DNA of 64,000 nucleotides, taken from Hyphomicrobiales bacterium (GTDB lineage: Bacteria > Pseudomonadota > Alphaproteobacteria > Rhizobiales > Beijerinckiaceae). The notes beneath the pieces are model-generated. The model was given only the letters and a program-made list of their open reading frames with translations. It was not told the origin of the DNA and ran no database searches. Shown piece by piece: positions 28,972-38,778 of the stretch (position 1 is its first letter; the number at the start of each line of letters is the position of its first letter). A program made the translations under genes and the position numbers. The stretch covers positions 124,001 through 188,000 of the forward strand of contig JADJVD010000002.1 in NCBI GenBank assembly GCA_016716745.1, given 5' to 3'.

Positions 28972-28975
<4 letters not shown>
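27926..28975 (-). CDS. sugar ABC transporter permease (MalG type)
   Basis: A 349-residue permease. After helix 1 (residues ~22-45) comes an unusually long periplasmic loop (~50-125, with FPPSFLPAAQRVVTVEGY and VRRVGLQAQM-like text), then five more helices and the EAA loop DLIEAARMDHASEWRIYARI. The long loop recalls alpha-glucoside-type permeases such as AglG, which are longer than the ~280 residues of typical MalG proteins. It starts in a 4-nt overlap with the other permease gene. Confidence 0.92.
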
Positions 28976-30006
<1,031 letters not shown>

Positions 30007-30046
30007 CGGCGTGACTCCGACCGGGCGGCGGCCGCGCGCCGCGCCC

Positions 30047-31327
30047 TTACTTCTTCAGGCGTTCGGCGACCTGCTGGGCGACGTCGGCGGCGACGCGCTC
30101 ATAGGCCTGATCGAGCGTTCCCTCGCCGGCGATCGCCTGACCGAGGCGCGAGATCGCCGCGTTGAAGACGATGCGCGAGAAGGGATTGCCTTGAATGGCG
30201 TAGGCGGCGGGGGCGAGCGCGCCGACCTGATCGCCGAACACCTTCAGCGCCGCGGCCGCCTGCTTCGAGGCGCCCTGATAGGCGACGCCCTTCTTGGCGA
30301 TGCCGATGTGGCCGGGCACGAACAGCGTGCGGGCGTAGAACTCGGTCAGCACGTCCTCGCTCGCCAGATACTCCATGACGCGGGCCACTTCCTTCGGCGA
30401 CTTCGTCGTCTTGATCGCCACCAGCGCGGCGCCGCCGGGCATGCCGGAGCAATTGGCCGGGCCGCAGGGCGTCGGCGCGGCGATCCAGTCGAAGGCGTCG
30501 CCGACGGTCTTGTCGAACTGGCCGATCTGCCAGGAGCCGGAGAGATAGAACGGAACCTGCGCGTTCTTGAACTCCTCATTGGCGCCGCGATAGGCCGAGC
30601 CGGAGACCGAGCCCCACAGCTCCTTCGACATGACGCCCGATTTGTGCCAGTCGACGATCATCTGCGCGGCGCGCTTGAAGCCCTCGTCGACAGGCGTCAG
30701 CTTGCCGTCGGCGCCGACCATGGTCGAGCCCATCGACACGGCGACGCCGTAGAAGCGATGGCCGGAACGGTCGACGGCGATCGGATAGGGCGCCTTCGTC
30801 TTGTCGGCGACCGCCTTGGCGGCCTTCGCCCAATCCTCCCACGTCGCCTTCGCGCCCGGCAGCGGCACGCCCGCCTGCTCGAACAGCGTCTTGTTGACGA
30901 GCGGGCCGGTGACGGTGAGCTGCGTCATGTAGCCGGGGATCGAGGCCGTGTCGCCCGGCTGGCGCATCCATTCGAGGAAGGGGCCGAAATTGGCCTCCCA
31001 ATAGGCCGCGTCCTTCAGATGCGGGCGCAGGTCGAGCGCGTATTGGGCGACGCCGCCCATGTCGACGACGCGCGCAATGTCGGGCCCCTGGCCGGCGGCG
31101 AGCTGGACGGGCAGGTTCTCGTTGATCGCCTTGAAGGGCACCTGATCGAGCGCGACCTTGATGTCGGGATTCTTCGCCTCGAAGCGGGCGAGCAGATCCT
31201 TCATCACGTCGCCTTCGGCGCCGTCCGAGTACCAGGTCATGCGCAGCGTCGTCTGCGCCGAGGCGGCGCCGAGCGCGGCGGCCATGCCGAGCGACAGCGC
31301 GAGCGCGAACAGGCCCGTCTTCTTCAT
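30047..31327 (-). CDS. extracellular sugar-binding protein of ABC importer
   Basis: A 426-residue family-1 solute-binding protein. Its signal peptide MKKTGLFALALSLGMAAALGAASA is followed by TTLRMTWYSDGAEGDVMKDL, the usual beginning of the mature sugar-binding protein. Later blocks include FEAKNPDIKVALDQVPF, LAAGQGPDIARVVDMGGVAQY and FYLSGSWQIGQFDK. It works in the periplasm and delivers an oligosaccharide or glycoside, judging from the GH31 gene at the end of the operon. It is the first gene after the LacI operator. Confidence 0.92.
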   Translation of the reverse strand: MKKTGLFALALSLGMAAALGAASAQTTLRMTWYSDGAEGDVMKDLLARFEAKNPDIKVALDQVPFKAINENLPVQLAAGQGPDIARVVDMGGVAQYALDLRPHLKDAAYWEANFGPFLEWMRQPGDTASIPGYMTQLTVTGPLVNKTLFEQAGVPLPGAKATWEDWAKAAKAVADKTKAPYPIAVDRSGHRFYGVAVSMGSTMVGADGKLTPVDEGFKRAAQMIVDWHKSGVMSKELWGSVSGSAYRGANEEFKNAQVPFYLSGSWQIGQFDKTVGDAFDWIAAPTPCGPANCSGMPGGAALVAIKTTKSPKEVARVMEYLASEDVLTEFYARTLFVPGHIGIAKKGVAYQGASKQAAAALKVFGDQVGALAPAAYAIQGNPFSRIVFNAAISRLGQAIAGEGTLDQAYERVAADVAQQVAERLKK

Positions 31328-31434
31328 GCGACCCTCCCTTGTGCGTCGCGCCGCGACCGGCCGACGCGTTGCTTTCGCTCCCGCGCGGCGTCGCGGCGGG
31401 GCCGGTCTTGACGACCTTGTGCAAACAAACAGCC

Positions 31435-31460
31435 TGGCAAACGTTTGCCAAACTTGTCAA
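31435..31460 (-). promoter_or_regulatory. LacI-type operator beside a -35-like element for the ABC/GH31 operon
   Basis: TGGCAAACGTTTGCCA at 31435-31450 is a perfect 16-bp palindrome with the central CG common to LacI/GalR operators. On the minus strand TTGACA (31460-31455) lies five bases before it, so a bound repressor would cover the promoter spacer. No good -10 is visible. It is the only perfect operator-like palindrome between the divergent lacI-type gene and the transporter. Confidence 0.75.
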
Positions 31461-31507
31461 CTGCGGCATAGTCGTAAAGCTGACGACGCAGCGCAGGGAG
31501 GACGGAA

Positions 31508-32518
31508 ATGGACGAGGCGCCGGGTCCGCGCGCAAGCCTTGCTTCGCTGGCGGATGTCGCGCGCGCGGCGGACGTGTCGATCGCGACCGTCTCGCGCGTC
31601 GTCAACGGCCAGACCAACCGGGCGGGCCGCGAGACGGTGGCGCGCGTGATGCAGGCGGTGGAGCGGCTCGGCTACCGGCCGAACCATGCGGGGCGCAGCC
31701 TGCGCCGGCGCGAAAGCCAGATCGTGGCGATGCTCGCGCCCAATCTCGACAATCCGGCGATGGCCGCCATCGCCGCCTCGACGGAGGCGGCGCTGCGCGA
31801 GGCCGGCTACGTCATGATCCTGTGCGACACGCACGACCGCGCCGAATTGCAAGACGAGTATCTGGAGGCGATGCGGGCGCAGATGGCGCGCGCGGCCGTG
31901 CTCGTCAGCGCTGTGGCGAGCCCGGGCCTTGCCGGCGCGATGAAGCGCGGCGACGCGCTCGTCTTCGTCAATCGCCGCAACCCGATGGGGCCGGGCGCTT
32001 TCGTCGGCGTCGACAATCTGCGCATCGGCGCGGACGCGGCGGATTTCCTGCACGCGCAAGGCGCGCGGGACGCGGCGACGCTCGCCCCGTCCGCGCCGTC
32101 CTCCACCATCGCCGAGCGCGTCGAGGGATTTTCGGCGCGCTGGCGCGTTCTCGGCGGGGCGCGGCCGCGCGCGGCGCGCGGGGCGGGGCCGGATCATCTC
32201 GCCATCGGCGGGGCGGCCGTCGACCGGCTGGTGGCGAGGGGGGGCTGGCCGGCCGGCCTGTTCTGCCCGAGCGATCTCATCGCCTACGCCGCCTATCGGC
32301 GCGCGCTCGCCGACGGCGTGACGATCCCGGACGACTGCCGCCTCGTCGGCGTCGACGGCAACGCGCTCAACCGCTGGATCGCGCCGTGGCTCGCCTCGGT
32401 CGCGGTGCCCTATCCGGCCTTCGGCGCGGCCGTGGTGGAGCAGCTCGAGGCGCGCTGGGCCGGGCGGCCGCCGGGCCAGCGCATTCTGCCCCATCGCGCG
32501 CCGGCGCTCGCGGACTAG
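31508..32518 (+). CDS. LacI-family transcriptional repressor
   Basis: A 336-residue regulator. Its N-terminal helix-turn-helix and hinge read SLADVARAADVSIATVSRVV and NHAGRSLRRRESQIVAMLAP, followed by a periplasmic-binding-protein-like effector domain (MILCDTHDRAEL, FVNRRNPMGPG, LFCPSDLIAYAAYRRAL, LVGVDGN). It is divergent from the ABC/GH31 operon, with a perfect operator between, so it very likely represses that operon until the imported sugar or a product binds. A gap of only 5 nt separates it from the convergent glycerate kinase gene. Confidence 0.92.
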   Translation: MDEAPGPRASLASLADVARAADVSIATVSRVVNGQTNRAGRETVARVMQAVERLGYRPNHAGRSLRRRESQIVAMLAPNLDNPAMAAIAASTEAALREAGYVMILCDTHDRAELQDEYLEAMRAQMARAAVLVSAVASPGLAGAMKRGDALVFVNRRNPMGPGAFVGVDNLRIGADAADFLHAQGARDAATLAPSAPSSTIAERVEGFSARWRVLGGARPRAARGAGPDHLAIGGAAVDRLVARGGWPAGLFCPSDLIAYAAYRRALADGVTIPDDCRLVGVDGNALNRWIAPWLASVAVPYPAFGAAVVEQLEARWAGRPPGQRILPHRAPALAD

Positions 32519-32523
32519 GCCGT

Positions 32524-33789
32524 TCAGGCGATCAGGATGGCGCGGAAATCGTTGACGTTGGTGCGCGTCGGCCCGGTCACGAGGCTGTCGCCCAGCGCCG
32601 AGAAGAAGCCGTGCCCGTCATTGTCGGCGAGGGCCGCCTTGGCGGAAACGCCCGCTGCGGCGGCGCGCGCGAGCGTCGTCGGCGTCGCGACGGCGCCGGC
32701 GATCTCCTCGATCCCGTCGACCCCGTCGGTGTCGCCGGCGAGGGCGTAGACGCCCGCCTCGCCCTCGAGCGCGACCGCCAGCGCGAGCAGGAACTCGACA
32801 TTGCGCCCGCCGCGCCCCTTGCCGCGCAGCGTCACCGTCGTCTCGCCGCCCGAGAGCAGCAGGCAGGGCCGCGCGAAGGGCTGATCGCGGCGGGCGATCT
32901 GGCGGACGATTCCTGCCATCGCCTTGGCGACGTCGCGCGCCTCGCCCTCGATGGCGTCGCCCAGAATATGCGTGGCGACGCCTTGCGCGCGCGCCAGCGC
33001 GGCGGCCGCCTCCAGCGCCATCTGCGGCGTCACGACGAGGCGCGTTTCCGCCCGCGCCAGCATCGGATCGCCGGGCTTGAGGCTCTCGCCCGCGCCGCTC
33101 TCGAGCAGGGCGCGGCAGGTCGGCGGCAGGTCGACGGCGTAGCGACGGGCGATGTCGAGCGCGTCGGCGCAGGTCGTCGGGTCGGCGACGGTCGGCCCCG
33201 AGGCGATGTCGCCGGGATCGTCCCCCGGCACGTCGGAGATGGCGAGGGTGAGAACGCGCGCCGGCCAGCAGGCGGCGGCGAGGCGGCCGCCCTTCACGGC
33301 CGAGAGGTGGCGACGCAGACAGTTCATCTCGGAGATCGAGGCGCCGCAGGCGAGCAGCGCGCGGTTCAGCGCCTGCTCGTCGTCCAGCGTCATGTCGCCG
33401 AGCGGGGCGGCGAGCAGCGAGGAGCCGCCGCCCGACATCAGCGCGACGACGAGATCGTCCGGCGTCAAGCCGGAGACCAGCGCGACGAGACGCCGCGTCG
33501 CCGCCTCGCCCGCCGCGTCCGGCACGGGGTGGGCGGCCTCGACGATCTCGATCCGCGCGCAAGGCGCGGCGTAGCCATAGCGAGTGACGACGAGCCCCTC
33601 GAGCGGGCCGGCGTAGGCCTGCTCGAAGGCGCGCGCCATTTCGGCCGAGGCCTTGCCGGCGCCGACGACGATCAGCCGTCCTTTCGGCGGGACGGGCATA
33701 TGCGCGGCGAGCGCCCGCTCGGGCTGCGCGGCGGAGACCGCCGTCTCGAACAGGGCGCGCAGAAACGCGCGCGAATGGCTGTCGTTCAC
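32524..33789 (-). CDS. gckA: glycerate 2-kinase, MOFRL family
   Basis: A 421-residue kinase of the GckA/TtuD family, which phosphorylates D-glycerate to 2-phosphoglycerate. It shows RLIVVGAGKASAEMARAFE, LVVALMSGGGSSLLAAPLGD, MNCLRRHLSAVKGGRLA, TLAISDVPGDDPGDIASGPT and, near the end, LLLSGGETTVTLRGKGRGGR with LAGDTDGVDG. The GTG at 33789 is chosen because GGGAGGA lies upstream; the frame is open 60 nt further. It is the last gene of the transketolase/TRAP operon, where it would feed a C3 acid into glycolysis; it can also serve the serine cycle. Confidence 0.92.
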   Translation of the reverse strand: MNDSHSRAFLRALFETAVSAAQPERALAAHMPVPPKGRLIVVGAGKASAEMARAFEQAYAGPLEGLVVTRYGYAAPCARIEIVEAAHPVPDAAGEAATRRLVALVSGLTPDDLVVALMSGGGSSLLAAPLGDMTLDDEQALNRALLACGASISEMNCLRRHLSAVKGGRLAAACWPARVLTLAISDVPGDDPGDIASGPTVADPTTCADALDIARRYAVDLPPTCRALLESGAGESLKPGDPMLARAETRLVVTPQMALEAAAALARAQGVATHILGDAIEGEARDVAKAMAGIVRQIARRDQPFARPCLLLSGGETTVTLRGKGRGGRNVEFLLALAVALEGEAGVYALAGDTDGVDGIEEIAGAVATPTTLARAAAAGVSAKAALADNDGHGFFSALGDSLVTGPTRTNVNDFRAILIA

Positions 33790-33855
33790 CGGACCGTCCT
33801 CCCGCACGGGCGCATCATGCCGGCGCGCGGCGCCGGCGTCACCCCGCACGGCGCG

Positions 33856-35841
33856 TCAGGCCAGTCGCTCACGCACAGCGGCGGCCACCGCCTCGGGCGT
33901 GATTCCGAAATGCCGGTAGAGCTGATCGGCGGGGCCGGACGCGCCGAAGGAGCGCATGCCGACGAAGCCGCCGCGCTCGCCGATCCAGCGGTCCCAACCG
34001 AGCCGCACGGCGGCCTCGACGGCGACGCGCACGACGCCGACGCCGAGCGTGGCGTCGCGCCAGCCTTGCGGCTGTTCCTCGAATAGATCCCAGCACGGCA
34101 TCGAGACGACGGCGGTCGGCGCGCCTTCGGCCTGCAGGATGTCGCGCGCGGCCATGGCGACGGCGACTTCGGTTCCGGTGGAGAGGATCGTGGCGCGGCG
34201 CGCGCCGCCCTCGGCCTCGGCGAGCACATAGGCGCCGCGCGCCGATTTGTTCTCAGGCCCGCCGTCGCGGCGCAGCGTCGGTCCGCTCTGGCGAGCGAAG
34301 ATCAACGCGGTCGGCCCGTCGCGCCGCTCCAGCGCGATCTCCCACGCCTCCGCCGTCTCCACCGCGTCGCAGGGGCGCAGCACGCGCAGATTGGGCATGG
34401 CGCGCAGCGAGGCGAGAATCTCGACCGGCTGATGCGTCGGGCCGTTCTTGCCGATGCCGATGGAGTCGTGACTGAACACGAAGATGGTCGGCGCGCCCAT
34501 CAGCGCGGCCATGCGGATCGCCGGGCGCTCGTAGTCCGAGAAGGGCAGATAGGTAACGGCGAGCGGGGCGAGCCCGCCATGCGCGGCGATTCCGTTGGCG
34601 AGCGAACCCATCGCATGTTCGCGCACGCCGCAATGGATGTAGCGGCCGGCGCGGTTGCCCGCATCGAAGGCGGCGAGCTGGCGCTTGTGATTGGTCGGCG
34701 CCTCCAGATCCGCGCAGCCCGCGATCAGCTCGGGAATGTGGTCGTAGAGCAGGGAGGCCGCGTCCGATGAGGTCTGGATCAGGAAGTCGGGCGCGGCCTG
34801 CGCGGCCTTATGCGCCTTCCACGCGCGCAGCGCCTCGCGCCAGCCCTCGGGCCGGTCGCCGGCGGCGACGCGCTCGAACTCTCCTCGCGCCGCGTTGGAG
34901 AGGCGCGCGAGCCGGCCCTCCCATTCCGCGCGCGCCTCACGGCCGCGCGCGCCGGCGGCGCGCCAGGCCTCGCGCGGCGCCGGCGGCGTCTCGAAGGGCG
35001 CCGCGCTCCAGCCGAGCGCATCCGCCATGTCGGCGCGGTCCTGCGGGAACAGTTTTCCGGAATGGCCGCCGCGCTGGCCCTGCAGGCGCGCGACGCCTTT
35101 CGCGATGATCGTGCGGCAAGCGATCATCGAGGGGCGCGGATCGGCCTTCGCGGCGAGGATGGCGGCGTCGATCGCCGCCATGTCGTGGCCGTCGATCTCC
35201 TGCACATGCCAGCCGGCGACGCGGAAGCGGTCGGCGACATTCTCGCTGATCGACAGAGCCGTCGCGCCATCGTCGGTGATCGCGTTGTCGTCCCAGAAGA
35301 AGGTGAGCTTGCCGAGCTTGAGATGCCCGGCGAGCTGGATCGTCTCCTGCCCGACGCCCTCCTGAAGGCAGCCGTCGCCGACGAAGGCCCATGTGCGATG
35401 ATCGACGAGATCGTCGCCGAAGCGGGCGTTCAGATGCGCCTCGGCGATGGCCATGCCGAGCGCGTTGGCGATTCCCTGCCCGAGCGGGCCGGTCGTCGTC
35501 TCGATTCCCGCCGCGACGTCGAATTCCGGGTGGCCGGCGCAATGCGAGCCGAGCTCGCGGAAGCGCCGCACCTCGTCGAGCGAGATCTTTCCGTAGCCGG
35601 TCAGATGCAGCATCGCATAGAGCAGCATCGAGCCGTGACCGTTCGACAGCACGAAGCGGTCACGGTCGAACCAGGCCGGCGCGGACGGATCGAACCGCAT
35701 GTGGCGCGCGGCCAGCACGGTCGCGATCTCGGCCATGCCGAGCGGCACGCCCTGATGGCCCTCGCCCGCCTGCAGGATGGCGTCGACCGCGAGGAAGCGG
35801 ATGGCGTCCGCCATCGCGGGCGTGGGAAGCGCGGGTTGCAT
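33856..35841 (-). CDS. tkt: transketolase, full length
   Basis: A 661-residue thiamine-diphosphate enzyme that transfers two-carbon ketol units between sugar phosphates. It shows MRFDPSAPAWFDRDRFVLSN followed by GHGSMLLYA, TTGPLGQGIANALGMA, the TPP/Mg motif FVGDGCLQEG...DDNAITDDG, the pyrimidine-domain HCGVREHAMGSLANGIAAHG, and FVFSHDSIGIGKNGPTHQPVE. All expected parts are present. It lies 28 nt after the TRAP large permease and 66 nt before the glycerate kinase. The operon thus encodes both this enzyme and a two-subunit transketolase. Confidence 0.96.
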   Translation of the reverse strand: MQPALPTPAMADAIRFLAVDAILQAGEGHQGVPLGMAEIATVLAARHMRFDPSAPAWFDRDRFVLSNGHGSMLLYAMLHLTGYGKISLDEVRRFRELGSHCAGHPEFDVAAGIETTTGPLGQGIANALGMAIAEAHLNARFGDDLVDHRTWAFVGDGCLQEGVGQETIQLAGHLKLGKLTFFWDDNAITDDGATALSISENVADRFRVAGWHVQEIDGHDMAAIDAAILAAKADPRPSMIACRTIIAKGVARLQGQRGGHSGKLFPQDRADMADALGWSAAPFETPPAPREAWRAAGARGREARAEWEGRLARLSNAARGEFERVAAGDRPEGWREALRAWKAHKAAQAAPDFLIQTSSDAASLLYDHIPELIAGCADLEAPTNHKRQLAAFDAGNRAGRYIHCGVREHAMGSLANGIAAHGGLAPLAVTYLPFSDYERPAIRMAALMGAPTIFVFSHDSIGIGKNGPTHQPVEILASLRAMPNLRVLRPCDAVETAEAWEIALERRDGPTALIFARQSGPTLRRDGGPENKSARGAYVLAEAEGGARRATILSTGTEVAVAMAARDILQAEGAPTAVVSMPCWDLFEEQPQGWRDATLGVGVVRVAVEAAVRLGWDRWIGERGGFVGMRSFGASGPADQLYRHFGITPEAVAAAVRERLA

Positions 35842-35869
35842 CGCTCTGGTCCTGTCGTGTCGGGTCTTG

Positions 35870-37126
35870 TCAGATCGTCATCGCCGGCACGTAGCTGAAC
35901 AGCAGCAGGATGAGCAGCGCGACGATATAGAAGGGCCACAGTTCGCGCGTCGTGCGGACGATCGATGTCTGGGCGATCGAGGACGAGATGAACAATGTCG
36001 TGCCGACCGGCGGCGTATAGAGGCCGACGGCGAGATTGAGCACCATCATCACGCCGAGCTGCGTCAGATCGAGGCCGATGGCCTGCGCCAGCGGCACGAA
36101 GATCGGACCGAGCAGCAGGATGGCGGCCGGCAGGTCGATGAACATGCCGGCGACGAGCATGATCGCGTTCATCGCCAGAATGATGAGCCAGGGATCCTTC
36201 AACGTCGTCAGGCACCACGCCGCGAAACGCTGCGGAACCTGCGCGTAGGTCATCAGCCAGCCGACGACGGACGAGCCCATGATCACCAGCATGACGACGC
36301 CGGTGGCGACGCCGGCGGCGATCAGCGCGTCGGTGAACCGCGCCAGCGTCATGTCGCGATAGAGGAACACGCCGGCGGCCAGCGCGTAGAGCACGGCCAT
36401 CACCGAAACTTCCGTCGGCGTCGCCACGCCGAAGCGCAGCAGCACGAGGATCATGATCGGCATGGCGAGCGCCGGCAGCGCGTCGACGAAGAGGCGCCAG
36501 ACTTTCGCGCCGTCGAAGGCGGCCCGCACATAAGGGAACCCGCGAAGACGCGCCGAGACGTTGTTGACCGTCACGAAGCCTGTCGTGAGCAGCAGGCCAG
36601 GAACGACGCCGGCGACGAACAGATCGGCCACCGAGACGTTGGAGACGAGCGAATAGAGGATGAAGGGAATCGAGGGTGGAATGAGAATGGCGATGGTCGC
36701 CGCCGCCGCGTTGTTGGCGGCGGCGAAGGCGGCCGGATAGCCCTCGCGCTTCTGCCACGGGATCAGCATGCCGCCGAGGGCGGTCGCGTCCGCCACCGCC
36801 GAGCCGGAGACGCCGCCGAAGACGCAGGAGCCGACGACGGAGACCGCGCCGAGGCCGCCGCGAAAGCGCTGCACGAGTTCGGTCGCGAAGCCGATCAGCT
36901 TCTCGCCGAGCCGGCCCGACATCATCAGGCTGCCGGACAGGATGAAGAAGGGCAGCGCCAGCATCGGAAAGGACTGCGTCTGGCTGACCATCTGCTGCGG
37001 CACGAGGAAGGGCGGAAACTCCCCGCCCCACAGGATCGCGCCGCCCGAGGCGATGAGCAGCACGTGTCCGACCGGAACCGCGAGCGCCAGCAGGACGAAG
37101 AAGAGAACGACCATCATCGGGATCAT
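35870..37126 (-). CDS. dctM: TRAP transporter large permease (DctM type)
   Basis: A 418-residue integral membrane protein with 11-12 hydrophobic helices, the ion-coupled permease of a TRAP importer. Family motifs include FFILSGSLMMSGRLGEKLIG, SCVFGGVSGSAVADATALGG, NNAAAATIAILIPPSIPFIL, VGLYTPPVGTTLFISSSIAQ and a final YVPAMTI. Its ATG overlaps the small permease stop by four bases. Confidence 0.95.
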   Translation of the reverse strand: MIPMMVVLFFVLLALAVPVGHVLLIASGGAILWGGEFPPFLVPQQMVSQTQSFPMLALPFFILSGSLMMSGRLGEKLIGFATELVQRFRGGLGAVSVVGSCVFGGVSGSAVADATALGGMLIPWQKREGYPAAFAAANNAAAATIAILIPPSIPFILYSLVSNVSVADLFVAGVVPGLLLTTGFVTVNNVSARLRGFPYVRAAFDGAKVWRLFVDALPALAMPIMILVLLRFGVATPTEVSVMAVLYALAAGVFLYRDMTLARFTDALIAAGVATGVVMLVIMGSSVVGWLMTYAQVPQRFAAWCLTTLKDPWLIILAMNAIMLVAGMFIDLPAAILLLGPIFVPLAQAIGLDLTQLGVMMVLNLAVGLYTPPVGTTLFISSSIAQTSIVRTTRELWPFYIVALLILLLFSYVPAMTI

Positions 37127-37686
37127 TGGACGCTGTCCTCCGGTCGACCCTGCGGGAGGGCTTGCGATCCGAGCGCGGCGACGCGCAGCGCCACGACGAA
37201 TGTTCCCGTGGCGGTGAGAACCGCGCCGAGGATCATCGCGTAGTAGGGCAGGCTGCCGGGCGTCCCGAGCACCGGATTGATCTCGGCGGAGGCGATGCCG
37301 GCGACCTCGAGCGAAATCCAGGCGAGATAGAGATAGGCGGCGGTGACGAGCAGGTTCATGGCCACGATCAGCGGCTTCTTGATGCGCTCGGGCATGACGT
37401 TCTGCAGGACGTCGACCGCGATGTGGTTGCCGCCCTGCACGGCGAGGACGACGCCCGCCATGATGAACCAGGCGAAGAGCTGCTTGGGCAGCTCCTCCGC
37501 CCAGTCGACGCCGCCCACCGTGATGACATAGCGGGCGACGACGCCGATGGTGATGGCGACGAGCAGGCCCGCGCCCGTGACGCCGACGACGAGCCGGCAG
37601 AGCGCGCCGATGGCGCGATCGACCTTGTCGAGGCTCGCCAGCAGAGGGCCGCCGGGCGGCGCGGCGGGAACGGGCGCGGCGTCCAT
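37123..37686 (-). CDS. dctQ: TRAP transporter small permease (DctQ type)
   Basis: A 187-residue protein with four hydrophobic segments and the DctQ pattern: VITVGGVDWAEELPKQLFAW, FIMAGVVLAVQGGNHIAVDV and a final helix. It bridges the binding protein and the large permease. It lies 1 nt after dctP and overlaps dctM. Confidence 0.92.
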   Translation of the reverse strand: MDAAPVPAAPPGGPLLASLDKVDRAIGALCRLVVGVTGAGLLVAITIGVVARYVITVGGVDWAEELPKQLFAWFIMAGVVLAVQGGNHIAVDVLQNVMPERIKKPLIVAMNLLVTAAYLYLAWISLEVAGIASAEINPVLGTPGSLPYYAMILGAVLTATGTFVVALRVAALGSQALPQGRPEDSVQ

Positions 37687-37687
37687 C

Positions 37688-38698
37688 TCAGACCCCCGCC
37701 GCGGCGCGCAGGTCCTTGACGAAGGCGCCGAAGGGCTTCTGCTCCCACTTGTCGTAGACGGAGGCGGTCGCCTTCTTGAAGGCGGCGCGATCCACCTCGT
37801 TGACGCTGATGGCGGGGTTGGCCTTGAAGTCGCCGAGCAGCTTGGCGTTGGCCTCGGTGGAGAGAGAGACCTGAAGCTGGCCGGCCTCGGCGGCCGCCGA
37901 CCTGACGATCTCCTGCCCCTTCTTGTCGAGGCGCGCCCAGACGAGCTTCGACATCAGCACCGGCGTCGACTCCCATTTGTGCGCCGACAGCGAGACGAAC
38001 TTGTTCACCTCGTAGAGCTTGGAGGAGGCGATGTTGGTGAGCGGATTCTCCTGACCGTCGACGACCCCCTGCTGGAGCGCGACGTAAAGCTCGGAGAAGG
38101 CGATCTGCGCGGTGCCGGCGCCCAGCGCCTGGAAGATGTCGATCGTCATCGGATCGGCGGGGGTGCGGATCTTCAGGCCCTTGAGATCGTCGGGCTGGGC
38201 GATGGGGCGCTTGGAGTTGGTGATGTGGCGGATGCCGTTGTCCCACCAGGCGAGCGCGACGAGGCCGGCGCCGTCGAGCTTGGCGTCGAGCTGCTCGCCG
38301 ATCTTGCCGGAGAGAACCTTCACCGCCGCGGCGGCGTCCGCGAACATGAAGGGCAGGCCGAGCGCGGCGAGTTCCGGCACGACGGCGGAGGGGCCCTGGC
38401 TGTTGGCGGACATGCCGAGCACGCCGGTGCGCATGCTGGTCAGCATGGCGACGTCGTTGCCGAGCTGCTCGGCGCCGGCGACCGTCACGTCGATCGCCCC
38501 GCCAGATTTCTCCTTGACGATGGCGGCGAACTTGTCGGCGGCGATGGAGCGCGGATTGCCGGCCGCGGCGCCGTGGCCGAACGAGATCTTGATCGGCGTC
38601 TGGGCGCGCAGCACCGCCGGCATGGCGACGAGCGAGGTTGCGCCGGCTGCGCCGAACAGGGCGGCGCGGCGCGAGAGCGTGAAGCGAGCGATGCTCAT
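37688..38698 (-). CDS. dctP: TRAP transporter substrate-binding protein (DctP type)
   Basis: A 336-residue exported protein. The N-terminus FTLSRRAALFGAAGATSLVAMPAVLRAQTP is a Tat-like signal (SRRAALFG), followed by KISFGHGAAAGNPRSIAADK. It contains the DctP core KGLKIRTPADPMTIDIFQAL, then TAQIAFSELYVALQQGVVDGQENPLTNI with the substrate-carboxylate Arg in KIRTP. TRAP binders mostly carry organic or sugar acids. That fits an acidic or non-phosphorylated sugar-like substrate, but the ligand cannot be read from the sequence. Confidence 0.93.
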   Translation of the reverse strand: MSIARFTLSRRAALFGAAGATSLVAMPAVLRAQTPIKISFGHGAAAGNPRSIAADKFAAIVKEKSGGAIDVTVAGAEQLGNDVAMLTSMRTGVLGMSANSQGPSAVVPELAALGLPFMFADAAAAVKVLSGKIGEQLDAKLDGAGLVALAWWDNGIRHITNSKRPIAQPDDLKGLKIRTPADPMTIDIFQALGAGTAQIAFSELYVALQQGVVDGQENPLTNIASSKLYEVNKFVSLSAHKWESTPVLMSKLVWARLDKKGQEIVRSAAAEAGQLQVSLSTEANAKLLGDFKANPAISVNEVDRAAFKKATASVYDKWEQKPFGAFVKDLRAAAGV

Positions 38699-38778
38699 GG
38701 TCTGTTTCCTCCGGATTATTGTTTCGCTTGTCGTGTGCGCCGCGCGTGCGCGACGCCGTCTGGCGTGGCGGCCCGGCG

